Positions 33,729 to 42,273 are shown, counted from the stretch's first letter. The stretch is DNA of 64,000 nucleotides from Acidobacteriota bacterium (GCA_038040445.1 JBBPIG010000008.1:45117-109116), one strand, 5' to 3'. Numbers and translations are program-made. Notes: a model not told the origin generated them from the sequence alone.

Positions 33729-36074
33729 ATGCCGATCAAGCTCCACGTGCTTGCGATACTTTGCGCGCTGCTGGCAATGCCGGCCGGCGCGCAGCAGTCC
33801 AGGCAAGACCCTAAGACCTGGGCCGTCGTCATCGGCATCTCCAAGTATCAGAAGCTTCCCGGCGGCCAACAGCTTCAGTTTGCCGATCGTGACGCCATAT
33901 CCTTCGCCGAGGCTCTCGAGAAGAGAGGAGTGAGCGCGCAAACCCTGAAGCTGTTGACCGGCAGTGAAGCGACCGCTGCCGCCATCAAGTCAGCGATCGG
34001 TAACTGGCTCGCGCGGTCGGTTTCTGAGTCGGACACGGTTCTAATATTCTTCTCGGGCCACGGACTGTTCGAGCGCGACTTCGGCGAAGCTTATTTGCTC
34101 GCTTACGACTCTGATCCGAAGGAACCTTACAGCACCGCGTTGTCGGTCAGCGAACTCAGCCAGGCGCTCAGTCGCAGAGTTCGCTCAGGACGCGTGCTTG
34201 TTATAGCCGACGCGGTGCGGCGTGACTTCTTCGATCCTGAATCCGACGCCAGTTCAGCGACCTTGTTTGGACAGGCTTTTGATCAGCTTACCGCTTCCCG
34301 CCCGGGAGTGTCGGCGATCATCGCGAGCGGGCCCGGCGAGTTTTCTCGCGAAGGACAGCGATGGGGCGGGCGCGGCGTGTTCACCAAGCACCTCGCCGAT
34401 GTGTTGTTCGACGGGGCCGATAGGAACGGCAACGTAGCCGTTACGACTGGCGAGCTTTTCGAGCTTCTGAAAGCGCGTGTAGCAGATGATACCTCTGGCA
34501 AGCAGCATCCGTGGCGCAGCGGAAGCGGCCTTGCTCATCTTGGCGGGGCTCGCCCCCAGCAACCTGTTCAGCAACCCGTTCAGACAAGAGCTGACCGGGA
34601 ATCCGCCGCCAGAACGGCCCCGCTCAATCCAGCTTCGCCGCTGGAGACGGGAGACGAAAAGAAAGTGTCAGAGGCTCCAGCCCAGGCTGCACCGAAACCG
34701 ACTCCGAGCCAACCCCCTAAACAAGTCGCTGAGATAAAGCTACAGCGCGAGTTGCCGGTTGAACCAAAGCGGACTGAAAAGGCGCGGGCAAACGATGAGA
34801 AAGCTGAGCCGGCGCAGAGTGTGAGCGAAAAGAAGCTGGAGCCTCCATTGCGTTCTGTGAACGAGAAGAAACCTGAACCGCCGATTGCCTCTGGTGAAAC
34901 GCAGTCCGGAAAGAAGTCGGAGATCAACTCACCCAGAGTTGGCCGCGAAATCGCGAATTCCAACGCAACGCCAAAGCCCGTAGCGGCTTCAAGCAACGAC
35001 GCGCCAAAGCCCGCGCAGCCCGCGCCAACCAAACCTTCGCCACCCCGAGATTCAACTCCGCCCAAAACTGAAACCGTTCGCGGAACCCAGGCAGGACCTG
35101 CGACGGCGCCGCCCGTCGAACTTGCCCGGTCCGACGTCGCAGTTGCCGAGATAGCCGCGGCGCCAAAACCACCGGTCACTCCACCAAGCACCGGCGCTGT
35201 TTCATCGGATCGGGCGGCCAATCGACCCGAGACTTTTTCCAGTTCTGTTCCGACGATCCGGCCCGAAGCGGCGCCATCGCCTCTGGTCTTGCAACTCGAA
35301 ACCGCGATCGCCTCGAAAAACCTGATCGAGCCAAAGAACGCCAGCGCCTGGGACTTCTATCAACAGATGACGTCCGACCCGGCCGCAGCGGCGGATGTGG
35401 CTCGATTGAAACCGCTGCTCTCAGAGGCGCTGGCGGTGCAGGGGCGAGCCATTGTCAGCGGTGACGTGCGCGGCGACAACATCTCCGACAAGGTGGATGA
35501 CTTCAAGCGGGCCGGACAGATGCTCGCTCGCGCCCGAGCGCTGGCGCCTGATAACCGCGACGTGAGCGCGCTCGAGAAGCTCAGCGCGGCCGAGGCTCTG
35601 ATAGCGTTGCAGTTTTTTGATGAAGCTGAACGGGCGTTGGGGCAGCTCCAGTCCACGAAGCTGGCTGCGGTCGAGAACGCGCTTGGGCTCGCGCTTCAAG
35701 GCAAGCTCGATACGTTCCGAGCCGAACGCGCGTTCAAGCGAGCGATCGAGCTTGATCCGAAATGGGCGGCTCCGCATTACAATCTCGCGATGCTTTATAG
35801 CAGCCAACAGAATCAGGCGTCGCTTGCTGAGTTTGAATCGGCCGCCTCGCTTGACTCAGGCAACGTGACCCTCGTAAGCGCGCTTGGCGACGAATACTTC
35901 GCGCGTCAGCAGTGGAAGCAATCTGCTGAAGCATTTCGCAAAGCGATTGCGCTCAAACCCTCCGACGACAACCTGCACACGAAACTGGGACACGCGCTTT
36001 ACAGTCAGGGGCTGCAGGAGGAAGCAAACCGCGAGTATCAGAAGGCCCGCGAGCTGCGCGCCAAGCAACCCTAG
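33729..36074 (+). CDS. Exported caspase-fold (C14-like) pseudoenzyme with TPR repeats
   Basis: 781 residues. Signal peptide (LHVLAILCALLAMPAGA), then a caspase/metacaspase domain (about 28-265): AVVIGISKYQ, the His in LIFFSGHGLF (His111), and the strand VLVIADAVRRDFF where the catalytic Cys normally follows Asp-Ala. Here residue 163 is Val, so the Cys is missing. A long Pro/Lys/Glu linker (about 280-510) follows, then TPRs (about 590-775, with AIELDPKWAAPHYNLAMLY). Without Cys it cannot be a normal cysteine protease; a scaffold or regulatory role is inferred. The following propeller gene is convergent. Confidence 0.83.
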   Translation: MPIKLHVLAILCALLAMPAGAQQSRQDPKTWAVVIGISKYQKLPGGQQLQFADRDAISFAEALEKRGVSAQTLKLLTGSEATAAAIKSAIGNWLARSVSESDTVLIFFSGHGLFERDFGEAYLLAYDSDPKEPYSTALSVSELSQALSRRVRSGRVLVIADAVRRDFFDPESDASSATLFGQAFDQLTASRPGVSAIIASGPGEFSREGQRWGGRGVFTKHLADVLFDGADRNGNVAVTTGELFELLKARVADDTSGKQHPWRSGSGLAHLGGARPQQPVQQPVQTRADRESAARTAPLNPASPLETGDEKKVSEAPAQAAPKPTPSQPPKQVAEIKLQRELPVEPKRTEKARANDEKAEPAQSVSEKKLEPPLRSVNEKKPEPPIASGETQSGKKSEINSPRVGREIANSNATPKPVAASSNDAPKPAQPAPTKPSPPRDSTPPKTETVRGTQAGPATAPPVELARSDVAVAEIAAAPKPPVTPPSTGAVSSDRAANRPETFSSSVPTIRPEAAPSPLVLQLETAIASKNLIEPKNASAWDFYQQMTSDPAAAADVARLKPLLSEALAVQGRAIVSGDVRGDNISDKVDDFKRAGQMLARARALAPDNRDVSALEKLSAAEALIALQFFDEAERALGQLQSTKLAAVENALGLALQGKLDTFRAERAFKRAIELDPKWAAPHYNLAMLYSSQQNQASLAEFESAASLDSGNVTLVSALGDEYFARQQWKQSAEAFRKAIALKPSDDNLHTKLGHALYSQGLQEEANREYQKARELRAKQP

Positions 36075-36107
36075 CATTCGCCTCACCACCCACGATCGAG
36101 CGTCACC

Positions 36108-37250
36108 CTACTTTTTTTTCTTCTCTTCGAACGGCTGGCTGAGGTCGAGCAGATAGAGCTCATTATCTTTCTCGCGGTCTGAACCAAACAGAATCTCGGT
36201 GTTCGAAACAAACACCGGCGAGTGGGTGGTTGCCGGCTTGAAGGTGAGCTGCTTGATCTGCTCCGTCGCTGAATCATAGAGAAAAAGTTGGGAGCCTACT
36301 CGCGCGGGCGCGACGAACGCGATGAGCTTGCCGTCGGGTGAAAGCGTGGGACTGTGTTTGGGGAGATCGGGCTCAGGCAGCTCGTGGGCCTGGCCGACTT
36401 GAGGATCGAACAGGTAAACGCTTTGCTGCTGCTCGGCTTCTTCCTGAGCCCACAGCACCATCATCCCGCGCGCGGCCCCGGTGACATAGTTCCGAATGCG
36501 CGCGTATCGGGTTTCGGTGAGGTCGCGCTGAGCCTTTCCATCGAAATCATATTGCCACAGCGAATGCCTTCCGCTGAGGTCGCCCACCTTCAACAGCAAG
36601 ACGCTCTTGCGATCAGCCGATATGCCGGGACGAATGGATGAACATTCATCTTCGGTGAAAACCTCGGGTTTGCCTCCGGCTACCGGAAGTGAGGCGACGT
36701 GCAAGATACCGAACGCCGCGTCGGGCAGCGGGCTCTGGTCTGAGGTGTATAGCAATCGCTTGCCGTCGGGCGTAAACACGGGCTCCTTGTCGCTGAAGGA
36801 ATTCTTTGTGAGCTGGCGCAGCCTGCCCGATTTGATATCGAGGATGAAGATCTCGTCAAAGCTGGCTGTTTCGTCGAAGCCGGCGAACGCCACCGACTGA
36901 CCGTCAGGTGACCACTGCGGACTGGCCACTCCCCACTTCAGGTTGGTCAGCGGCGGCCGGATCGAATGATCGCCGATGTTCATTACGTAGAGATTGGGCG
37001 ATGCGTCGGGCCTGTGAGCGATCAACAAAATTGATTTCTTATCCGGCGACACCGGGCCAATCGAGTACAACCCCATTCCCTGAGTGAGCTTTTGGACCTT
37101 GAATGCGTCGGGCTTCTTGTCTTCCTTCTTCTCGTCTTTGGTCTTAGAATCCTGCCGAGCCGAGCCGGGCGCTGAGGTAAGAAGGAGAGGCAACATCACT
37201 AGGAGCGTCGTGCTTAGCAATGTCGGCTTGAGAGAAACACGTCCGTTCAT
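36108..37250 (-). CDS. TolB-like/PD40 beta-propeller protein, exported
   Basis: 380 residues. Signal peptide (LSTTLLVMLPLLLTSAPGSA), a Lys/Asp/Glu-rich segment, then a six-bladed propeller. PD40 units are visible as SPDKKSILLIAH, SPDGQSVAFAG, TPDGKRLLYTSD, SADRKSVLLL, SPDGKLIAFVA and a final SNTEILFGSD. It lacks a peptidase domain, so it is a binding protein of the cell envelope rather than a DPP-like enzyme. ATG 37250 is chosen; an in-frame ATG at 37301 is possible. Confidence 0.82.
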   Translation of the reverse strand: MNGRVSLKPTLLSTTLLVMLPLLLTSAPGSARQDSKTKDEKKEDKKPDAFKVQKLTQGMGLYSIGPVSPDKKSILLIAHRPDASPNLYVMNIGDHSIRPPLTNLKWGVASPQWSPDGQSVAFAGFDETASFDEIFILDIKSGRLRQLTKNSFSDKEPVFTPDGKRLLYTSDQSPLPDAAFGILHVASLPVAGGKPEVFTEDECSSIRPGISADRKSVLLLKVGDLSGRHSLWQYDFDGKAQRDLTETRYARIRNYVTGAARGMMVLWAQEEAEQQQSVYLFDPQVGQAHELPEPDLPKHSPTLSPDGKLIAFVAPARVGSQLFLYDSATEQIKQLTFKPATTHSPVFVSNTEILFGSDREKDNELYLLDLSQPFEEKKKK

Positions 37251-37390
37251 CAAAGTCACTTTCACAGTAAACCATTGTTGGTTGAAGCAGCGCTTCATCA
37301 CAGTACCGCACCGGCCACCGAGGGAAGCCTTAGCATCCTAGCACGGCACTACTTTCACCACAAAAGCGCAACCCGCCGGCAAGCTCGAAT

Positions 37391-37508
37391 GGAGTTCAGA
37401 GTTCAGGGTTTGCAGTTGTTGGCTAGCTTTATAAATCGACCCAGGAACGCCGAACGTTTGGACTCTGAACTCTGAACTCTGAACTCTGAACCCTGAACCC
37501 TGAACTCC
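37391..37508. repeat. Inverted GGAGTTCAGAGTTCAGGGTT / CTGAACT-repeat element
   Basis: The left end GGAGTTCAGAGTTCAGGGTT is inverted at the right end as AACCCTGAACCCTGAACTCC, with 7-base CTGAACT-type units in between (37464-37506). It lies in the 313 gene-free bases 37251-37563 before dusB, and is related to the elements at 10107 and 59331. Confidence 0.8.
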
Positions 37509-37563
37509 CATTGGTTGACGGTTCCGGCTCTGAGCGGGCCATGCTACACTTTCGTTCTTGCCT

Positions 37564-38655
37564 ATGGCGAACGAAATCCATATAGGTAAAGTGACTATCA
37601 CGCCGAATTTGGCGCTTGCGCCCATGGCCGGCGTCACCGACTCGTCTTTTCGTCGATTGATCAAGGAACTCGGCGGGGTTGGCTTGATCATTACCGAGTT
37701 CATTTCCGTCGAGGGAATCACCCGCGGCAACATGCGCACTCATCGCATGATGAAGTTCCTTCCTGAAGAGCGCCCGTTGTCGATTCAAATTTTCGGCTAC
37801 GATGACGAACGAATGGTCGCGGCCGCGGAGATCATCGAAGAAAGCGGCGCCGACATCGTGGATATCAACTGCGGCTGTCCCGCGAAGAAAGTCGTCAACG
37901 GCGGAGGCGGCTCGTCTTTGCTTCGCGATCTGCCGCAGCTTGAAAAGATTCTGCGGCGCGTGCGCAAGGCGGTGTCGATCCCGCTCACGATGAAGATCCG
38001 AACCGGCTGGGATGATTCTTCGATCAACGCAGTCGAAGTGGCCCGCTTAATCGAAGACTGCGGCGGAGACATGGTAGCGATTCACGGGCGCACCCGCATG
38101 CAAGGCTACAGCGGGCAGGCGAACTGGGACGTGATCACCGCCGTGAAGCGCGCGGTTGGAATTCCAGTGATCGGTTGCGGAGACGTCACGACTCCGGAAC
38201 AGGCGCTCGCGCGATTGGCTGAGAGCGGCGTCAACGGCGTGATGATCGGCCGAGGTGCGATCGCCAATCCGTGGGTTTTCCGCCAGACGTCCGAGTTGAT
38301 GCGCGGTGAACCGATGTATCAGCCGCCGCTCGGTGAAAAGCAGCGTGTGCTGCATCGTTATTACGAGCTGCTTCGAGATGAGCTGCCTGAGCGCGCACTT
38401 TCAGGGAAGCTCAAGCAGATGTGCGGCTACTTCACGCACGGGCTTGCGGGTGGCGCCAGGCTTCGCGAACGAGTGTTCCATTCGCAAACGATTTCGGAGA
38501 TATACGGTCAGATAGATGAGTACTTCGCGTCGATGATCGAGCGCGGAGTTCCGCCCGACGCCCTCACGCGAGAAGAGCGAGCATTCATCGACCCACAGCC
38601 TCGCGATCCGAAGAACGCGGAGTTTACACGCACGGCGCCGACAGCTATCGGCTAA
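37564..38655 (+). CDS. dusB: tRNA-dihydrouridine synthase (DusB type)
   Basis: 363 residues. A TIM-barrel start with LALAPMAGVTDSSFRRL, FMN-site residues, the catalytic Cys in DINCGCPAKKV, TMKIRTGWDD and IHGRTRMQGY, then GCGDVTTPEQAL and MIGRGAIANPWVF. A helical C-terminal domain ends at 38655. It reduces specific uridines in tRNA with FMN and NADPH. ATG 37564 is preferred over TTG 37558. A diverged second copy of its last 130 bases lies at 39661-39786. Confidence 0.95.
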   Translation: MANEIHIGKVTITPNLALAPMAGVTDSSFRRLIKELGGVGLIITEFISVEGITRGNMRTHRMMKFLPEERPLSIQIFGYDDERMVAAAEIIEESGADIVDINCGCPAKKVVNGGGGSSLLRDLPQLEKILRRVRKAVSIPLTMKIRTGWDDSSINAVEVARLIEDCGGDMVAIHGRTRMQGYSGQANWDVITAVKRAVGIPVIGCGDVTTPEQALARLAESGVNGVMIGRGAIANPWVFRQTSELMRGEPMYQPPLGEKQRVLHRYYELLRDELPERALSGKLKQMCGYFTHGLAGGARLRERVFHSQTISEIYGQIDEYFASMIERGVPPDALTREERAFIDPQPRDPKNAEFTRTAPTAIG

Positions 38656-38671
38656 TTCTAGTAGGTGCCCG

Positions 38672-39013
38672 ATGAAACTACGCCACGCTTATCTCGTCTT
38701 GTGCGGGTTGGGCGCTGTCCTTCCGTATTCCCAGTTGATCCCATGGATTGCAATACATGGCCTGAACCTTTCTCTGGTTTTCAAGGAGCTTTTTTCTACG
38801 CGTATCGGAGGATTCTTTGGCGTGGATGTGATGGTATCGGCCGTAGTGCTGTTCATCTTTGTTGGCACAGAAGGCCGTCGGCTCGCGATACAGCATCTAT
38901 GGTTGCCGGTTCTCGCAACGCTCTTGGTGGGCGTATCCCTTGGCTTGCCCCTGTTCTTGTACATGCGCCAACGGAGACTCGATGAACTGCCTGATTCATC
39001 ATTGCAGACGTGA
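38672..39013 (+). CDS. DUF2834 membrane protein
   Basis: 113 residues with three hydrophobic helices: YLVLCGLGAVLPYSQLIPWI, VDVMVSAVVLFIFV and LWLPVLATLLVGVSLGLPLF. The pattern LPYSQ..PW and the ending LFLYMR are the DUF2834 family. Function unknown. AGGTG precedes the ATG, 17 bases after dusB. Confidence 0.85.
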   Translation: MKLRHAYLVLCGLGAVLPYSQLIPWIAIHGLNLSLVFKELFSTRIGGFFGVDVMVSAVVLFIFVGTEGRRLAIQHLWLPVLATLLVGVSLGLPLFLYMRQRRLDELPDSSLQT

Positions 39014-39023
39014 TGAAGAAGCT

Positions 39024-39090
39024 CACGTCAAAGGAGGGCTGCTCCGAGCGAGGTTCCCTGTTCGTAGTTCTCAACCACGGCGGCGACTGG
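39024..39090 (+). pseudogene. Fragment matching the 5' end of the DUF2378-like gene at 41335
   Basis: The first 26 bases are identical to 41368-41393 of the intact gene; the rest stays highly similar to 39090 with one extra base that shifts the frame. Restored, it reads HVKGGLLRARFLFVVLNHG, against HVKGGLLRARFLFVLLNHG in the intact gene. It ends seven bases before the HigB start. Confidence 0.85.
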
Positions 39091-39097
39091 CTGACTA

Positions 39098-39385
39098 ATG
39101 CACATCATTACCAGAAAGCGGCTCAATGAATTTGCGGACAAATACCCTGAGACGAAAACCGCTCTTGCACATTGGTACCGCTCGATGAAGCAGAACAACT
39201 TTGATTCGTTTGCCGACCTTCGATCGATATTCTCTTCGGCAGACCAAGTTGGTAAGCTGACAGTGTTCAATATCGGCGGCAATAAGGTACGCTTGGTAGC
39301 AGCCGTTCACTATAATCGGAAGAAGGTTTACATCAGAGGGGTGCTTACCCACGAAGAATACGACGAGAGTAAGTGGAGGGAATAG
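39098..39385 (+). CDS. higB: HigB-type mRNA interferase toxin
   Basis: 95 residues. MHIITRKRLNEFADKYPETK, a central LTVFNIGGNKVRLVAAVHY and the ending IRGVLTHEEYDE are the HigB_toxin family, a ribosome-dependent RNase of the RelE fold. Small, basic and followed by its antitoxin gene. It lies between a fragment of the DUF2378-like gene and a fragment of dusB. Confidence 0.9.
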   Translation: MHIITRKRLNEFADKYPETKTALAHWYRSMKQNNFDSFADLRSIFSSADQVGKLTVFNIGGNKVRLVAAVHYNRKKVYIRGVLTHEEYDESKWRE

Positions 39386-39387
39386 AG

Positions 39388-39618
39388 ATGCAGAACATAG
39401 ACTTAAGCAAAGCAGCAACCGCGTGGCCTCCTCTGGCCGGGACCGTCTTTGTTCCGCACACGGAGGAAGAGTACAACCAACTCGTGGCCCTGTTGGACCA
39501 GCTAATTGACGAGGTCGGAGAAGACGAGGGTCATCCACTTGCATCGTTGATGGAGATACTTGGCGTTCTTATTGAGCATTATGAAACCGCTCACGTGCCC
39601 GAGTTGGTTAGCGAGTAG
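39388..39618 (+). CDS. higA: HigA-like antitoxin lacking a helix-turn-helix domain
   Basis: 76 residues. It corresponds to the N-terminal dimerisation half of COG5499 HigA proteins: FVPHTEEEYNQLVALLDQLI then a short helix ending IEHYETAHVPELVSE. The usual C-terminal DNA-binding HTH is absent, so it could neutralise HigB but not repress its own operon the usual way. ATG 39388 has GGAGG upstream; it begins two bases after higB ends. Confidence 0.75.
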   Translation: MQNIDLSKAATAWPPLAGTVFVPHTEEEYNQLVALLDQLIDEVGEDEGHPLASLMEILGVLIEHYETAHVPELVSE

Positions 39619-39660
39619 GCGTCCGTGCACCTGGGGCTTGACCCATGGGTTAAGGTATCG

Positions 39661-39786
39661 CAGATTAATGAATACTTCGCTTCGATGATCGAGCGCGGAG
39701 TCCCGCACGATCCTCTCACGCGAGAAGAGCGATGCAGGCACAGCCTCTCGACCCGAAGAACGCGGAGTTCACACGCACTGGCACCA
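39661..39786 (+). pseudogene. Diverged fragment of the dusB 3' end
   Basis: Aligns with 38509-38640 of dusB. Outside a short indel I count about 12 differences in 112 positions, and eight fall on third codon positions. Frame text such as YFASMIERGVP, LTREER and KNAEFTRT is preserved. The missing 5' part of dusB is not found. This looks like a piece of a related dusB allele rather than a fresh local duplicate. Confidence 0.9.
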
Positions 39787-39825
39787 CCATCTTCGGGCTG
39801 ATGGTGTGAGACACCGTGAGTCTCT

Positions 39826-40800
39826 ATGATTAAACGCTGCACAACTGCCGACGAACTGATCGGATTCCTGCGGGAGGACCCGCAATTTCAGCCTAGGCAT
39901 ATTGTTGACGTCACGGAGCGAGGAATGGTGGGGCAGATCTTTCGTGGCCAAAGCAGTCTCTCGTGGAGACTCGTCCCGACAGTCCATCGTTTTGGAAATC
40001 CGCATCCCCTTGCGAGTTTTACTCCTCAACCCCTCGATGAACCCTCGGAATACCGAAGCCCTCGCCAGTATCTCGGCCAACACCTTCACGAAGAAATGCG
40101 TGCGGTGTATCTGTTCTTGGAACGAGCAGACAAGCTCGGCATCCAGACGGCGATCGACTACGCAGCGTTCCACGAGCACCAAGTAGTGATTGATGCAGCG
40201 ATCTATGAACAGCAGCCTTATGATTGGAACACTCCCTTTCCGAGACTCAGCATCACACCAGGATTTGCTTTAGCGCAGCACCACGGTGTTCCAACGCGGT
40301 TTATTGACTGGACCGAGTCGCCACTTGTCGCGGCATACTTTGCCGCAGTAGAGGTATCGCAACGACTGCAAGGCGCTCGCCGCCAGTGCGCGGATGCCGA
40401 GATCGCGATCTTCATACTTAAGACATATTTGGTCAGGAACTCACAGCAAGTTGATATTGTCGCCGCACCCAGACACATCAACAATAATCTGCGGGCCCAG
40501 CGCGGCATATTCGTTTATTTGCCAAAGGCTAATGGGTTTTTTTTGGAGAAGGGCAAGTGGCCGAGTCTTGAGGACGGCCTTAACACGACCGTCGAGGGAA
40601 ATGGATGCTTAGATGCTGTCACGCTGTCGGCGGACAAGGCCGATGACCTTCTGCGGAAGCTGTGGCACTATGACATCACGCGTCAGCACCTAATGCCCAC
40701 GCTTGATCACGCTGCGAGCGCGGTCAAGTACGAGCAGGCGCTCTTTCCGAGCTTACGCGAGTACCGTGCAATGGACGAACGCGACGGTGCGAAAACTTGA
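39826..40800 (+). CDS. FRG-domain protein
   Basis: 324 residues. The FRG motif is GQIFRGQSSLSWRLVPTVHR, and the second conserved block is ALAQHHGVPTRFIDWTESPL followed by VAAYFAA. FRG domains occur in phage-defence and toxin contexts, and their activity is not firmly known. No membrane or signal segment. The following 102-residue gene starts 106 bases after its stop; a longer frame overlapping the FRG end is not credible. Confidence 0.88.
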   Translation: MIKRCTTADELIGFLREDPQFQPRHIVDVTERGMVGQIFRGQSSLSWRLVPTVHRFGNPHPLASFTPQPLDEPSEYRSPRQYLGQHLHEEMRAVYLFLERADKLGIQTAIDYAAFHEHQVVIDAAIYEQQPYDWNTPFPRLSITPGFALAQHHGVPTRFIDWTESPLVAAYFAAVEVSQRLQGARRQCADAEIAIFILKTYLVRNSQQVDIVAAPRHINNNLRAQRGIFVYLPKANGFFLEKGKWPSLEDGLNTTVEGNGCLDAVTLSADKADDLLRKLWHYDITRQHLMPTLDHAASAVKYEQALFPSLREYRAMDERDGAKT

Positions 40801-40906
40801 TGGAGAAACCCGTCCGCCCGTTCTAGCTACGACGCAACGGATTGCCCCACTACCGATAACTTCTGTGTTCACAGGCGCGGATCAGCAATGCTATGATGAG
40901 TCCGTT

Positions 40907-41215
40907 ATGGTAACCAATGTAGTCGCAACGATCACGGCGCTCGAAGCTCAGGCTGCGGCGAGTCTCTTCTTGTCTGACAATCTGGGGGATCGTTTTCTGG
41001 CCAGCAGTCCGAAGCTCGATGGTGCGAACAACGTGTGGCGCGTACCTATACTGCTTGCTTATCCAATCATTGGTCCCGTGGGTCAGACCGGAGAGATTCT
41101 GGTTAACGAAACGTCCGAGGAGATCATCTCTTTCACTCCGCTTGAAGAAATGAAAGCCATCGCTCGGAGGCTTTACGAAGAGAATCGTGATGCCATCGAG
41201 GCCGCCTTTAGCTGA
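40907..41215 (+). CDS. Small hypothetical protein after the FRG gene
   Basis: 102 residues. A first helix TALEAQAAASLFLSDNLGDR, then a beta segment NVWRVPILLAYPIIGPVGQT with GEILVN, and a final helix TPLEEMKAIARRLYEENRD. I have a weak impression of a family of ~100-residue proteins paired with PIN nucleases, but no PIN gene is adjacent here. ATG 40907 is the only ATG giving this compact domain; the frame upstream overlaps the FRG gene. Confidence 0.65.
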   Translation: MVTNVVATITALEAQAAASLFLSDNLGDRFLASSPKLDGANNVWRVPILLAYPIIGPVGQTGEILVNETSEEIISFTPLEEMKAIARRLYEENRDAIEAAFS

Positions 41216-41334
41216 ACGATCCGATCAAGAAGCTTCCGCTCAAGTCCGGTAAAGGTTATGAGCCTCGCGCTCTTTTCGTGCTATAATCCCGCCGCTCGTT
41301 TCCCGTGTGATAAGTTCCGAATGGAGTCACGGTC

Positions 41335-41922
41335 ATGTCTTCGCCCCAGCCAAGCTACTCCGGCATGCACGTCAAAGGAGGGCTGCTCCGAGCCCGGTTC
41401 CTCTTTGTACTTCTAAACCACGGCGCCGATACCTGGGCGCGCGTTATGTCCGATTTGCCTGAAGAAGAGCGCGAGTCGCTGAAGGAAATCGTTGTAGACA
41501 ACTGGTACCCGCTCGGAACGTTGGATCTGGTCGACCGCTCGATTGCTAAACAACTCGGCGAGGGGGACAAGGAAGATGAAGTGTTCGATCGGCTGGGAGA
41601 CTTCTCGGCAACGTCGGCGCTCTCCGGTGCTTTCAGCAGTCTGATCAATCCGGACGTTCACAGCTTCCTTACTCAATCGGCCTTGATCCATCATGGGTAT
41701 CAGGATTTCGGCACGGCCTCTTACGCACCGCTCAGTGAGACCAGCGGCTTGCTCACGATCCAATACGACAAGGCGCCTCCCCCAAGCTTTTGTGCGAGCG
41801 GCTCCGCGTACTTCCGGCATGCGGTCGAGTTGTGCGGCGCCCGGTCGGCTCGAGTCACACACACCCGCTGCCGAAGTCGCGACGATGCGGTGTGCGAGTT
41901 CTACTTCACCTGGCAACCTTGA
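41335..41922 (+). CDS. DUF2378/TIGR02265-family protein (heme NO-binding-like fold)
   Basis: 195 residues. HVKGGLLRARFLFVLLNHG at the N-terminus, WYPLGTLDLVDRSI in the middle, and the C-terminal YFRHAVELCGARSARVTHTR then CRSRDDAVCEF are the pattern of the Myxococcus-type DUF2378 family, distantly related to V4R/HNOB sensor domains. Function unknown, perhaps sensory. GGAG lies nine bases before the ATG. Its 5' end has a decayed second copy at 39024. Confidence 0.75.
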   Translation: MSSPQPSYSGMHVKGGLLRARFLFVLLNHGADTWARVMSDLPEEERESLKEIVVDNWYPLGTLDLVDRSIAKQLGEGDKEDEVFDRLGDFSATSALSGAFSSLINPDVHSFLTQSALIHHGYQDFGTASYAPLSETSGLLTIQYDKAPPPSFCASGSAYFRHAVELCGARSARVTHTRCRSRDDAVCEFYFTWQP

Positions 41923-41923
41923 T

Positions 41924-41943
41924 CCCTGGGAGCGCAGGCATCC
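41924..41943. repeat. CCCTGGGAGCGCAGGCATCC element (single arm)
   Basis: The same 20 bases form the outer arm of the 30-bp inverted repeat at 57471-57568. It starts two bases after a stop codon (41922), and the copy at 57471 starts directly after one. Confidence 0.85.
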
Positions 41944-41954
41944 ATCAGGGCGCG

Positions 41955-42273
41955 GGAATCCCACCAACGCAGTTGGTGGATCGTTCATACTCAGTCTACA
42001 AAAGTACTGGCGCACGCCATTCGGAATCCCACCAACGCAGTTGGTGGATCGTTCATATCCAGCCTACAGGTCAGTGAGGTCGCCTTCGCAGCTCGGGTAT
42101 CAACCATTCACGAACTGCGTTGATGGTATTACAGAAACTGGGGGGATGGCTGCCGCATCGTAGGTCGGGTATGAACGATCCATCAACCGCGTTGGTGGGA
42201 TTCGGGACGGGCGTGCCCGGTACTCTTGTAGGCTGAGTATGAACGATCCACCAACTCCAGTTGGTGGGATTCA
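41955..42273. repeat. Cluster of REP-like hairpin repeats in inverted arrangement
   Basis: Five related units of about 36 bases with the hairpin core CCACCAACnnnGTTGGTGG and the flank GATCGTTCATAC. Two are forward (41955-41990, 42023-42058), one is degenerate and reversed (42094-42130), and two are reversed (42164-42203, 42233-42273). The spacers between units 1-2 and 4-5 also match when inverted (CTCAGYCTACAARAGTACYG), so the cluster is one long inverted repeat with arms of about 105 bases. A further member lies at 54695-54727. With the 20-base element at 41924 it fills most of the 535 gene-free bases 41923-42457. Confidence 0.85.

Noticed and set aside
34580..35221. 213-codon minus-strand frame inside the caspase-fold gene
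   Set aside because: Opposite a Pro/Lys/Glu linker; compositionally a shadow (Gly/Ser/Phe-rich) with no recognisable domain.
40703..40906. N-terminal extension of the 102-residue protein overlapping the FRG gene
   Set aside because: Sequence is out-of-frame FRG coding text; no ribosome site. The ATG at 40907 starts a compact domain.
41955..42273. Possible CRISPR array
   Set aside because: Units occur in both orientations, are palindromic, unevenly spaced and have related spacers; no cas gene is near. They are REP-like.
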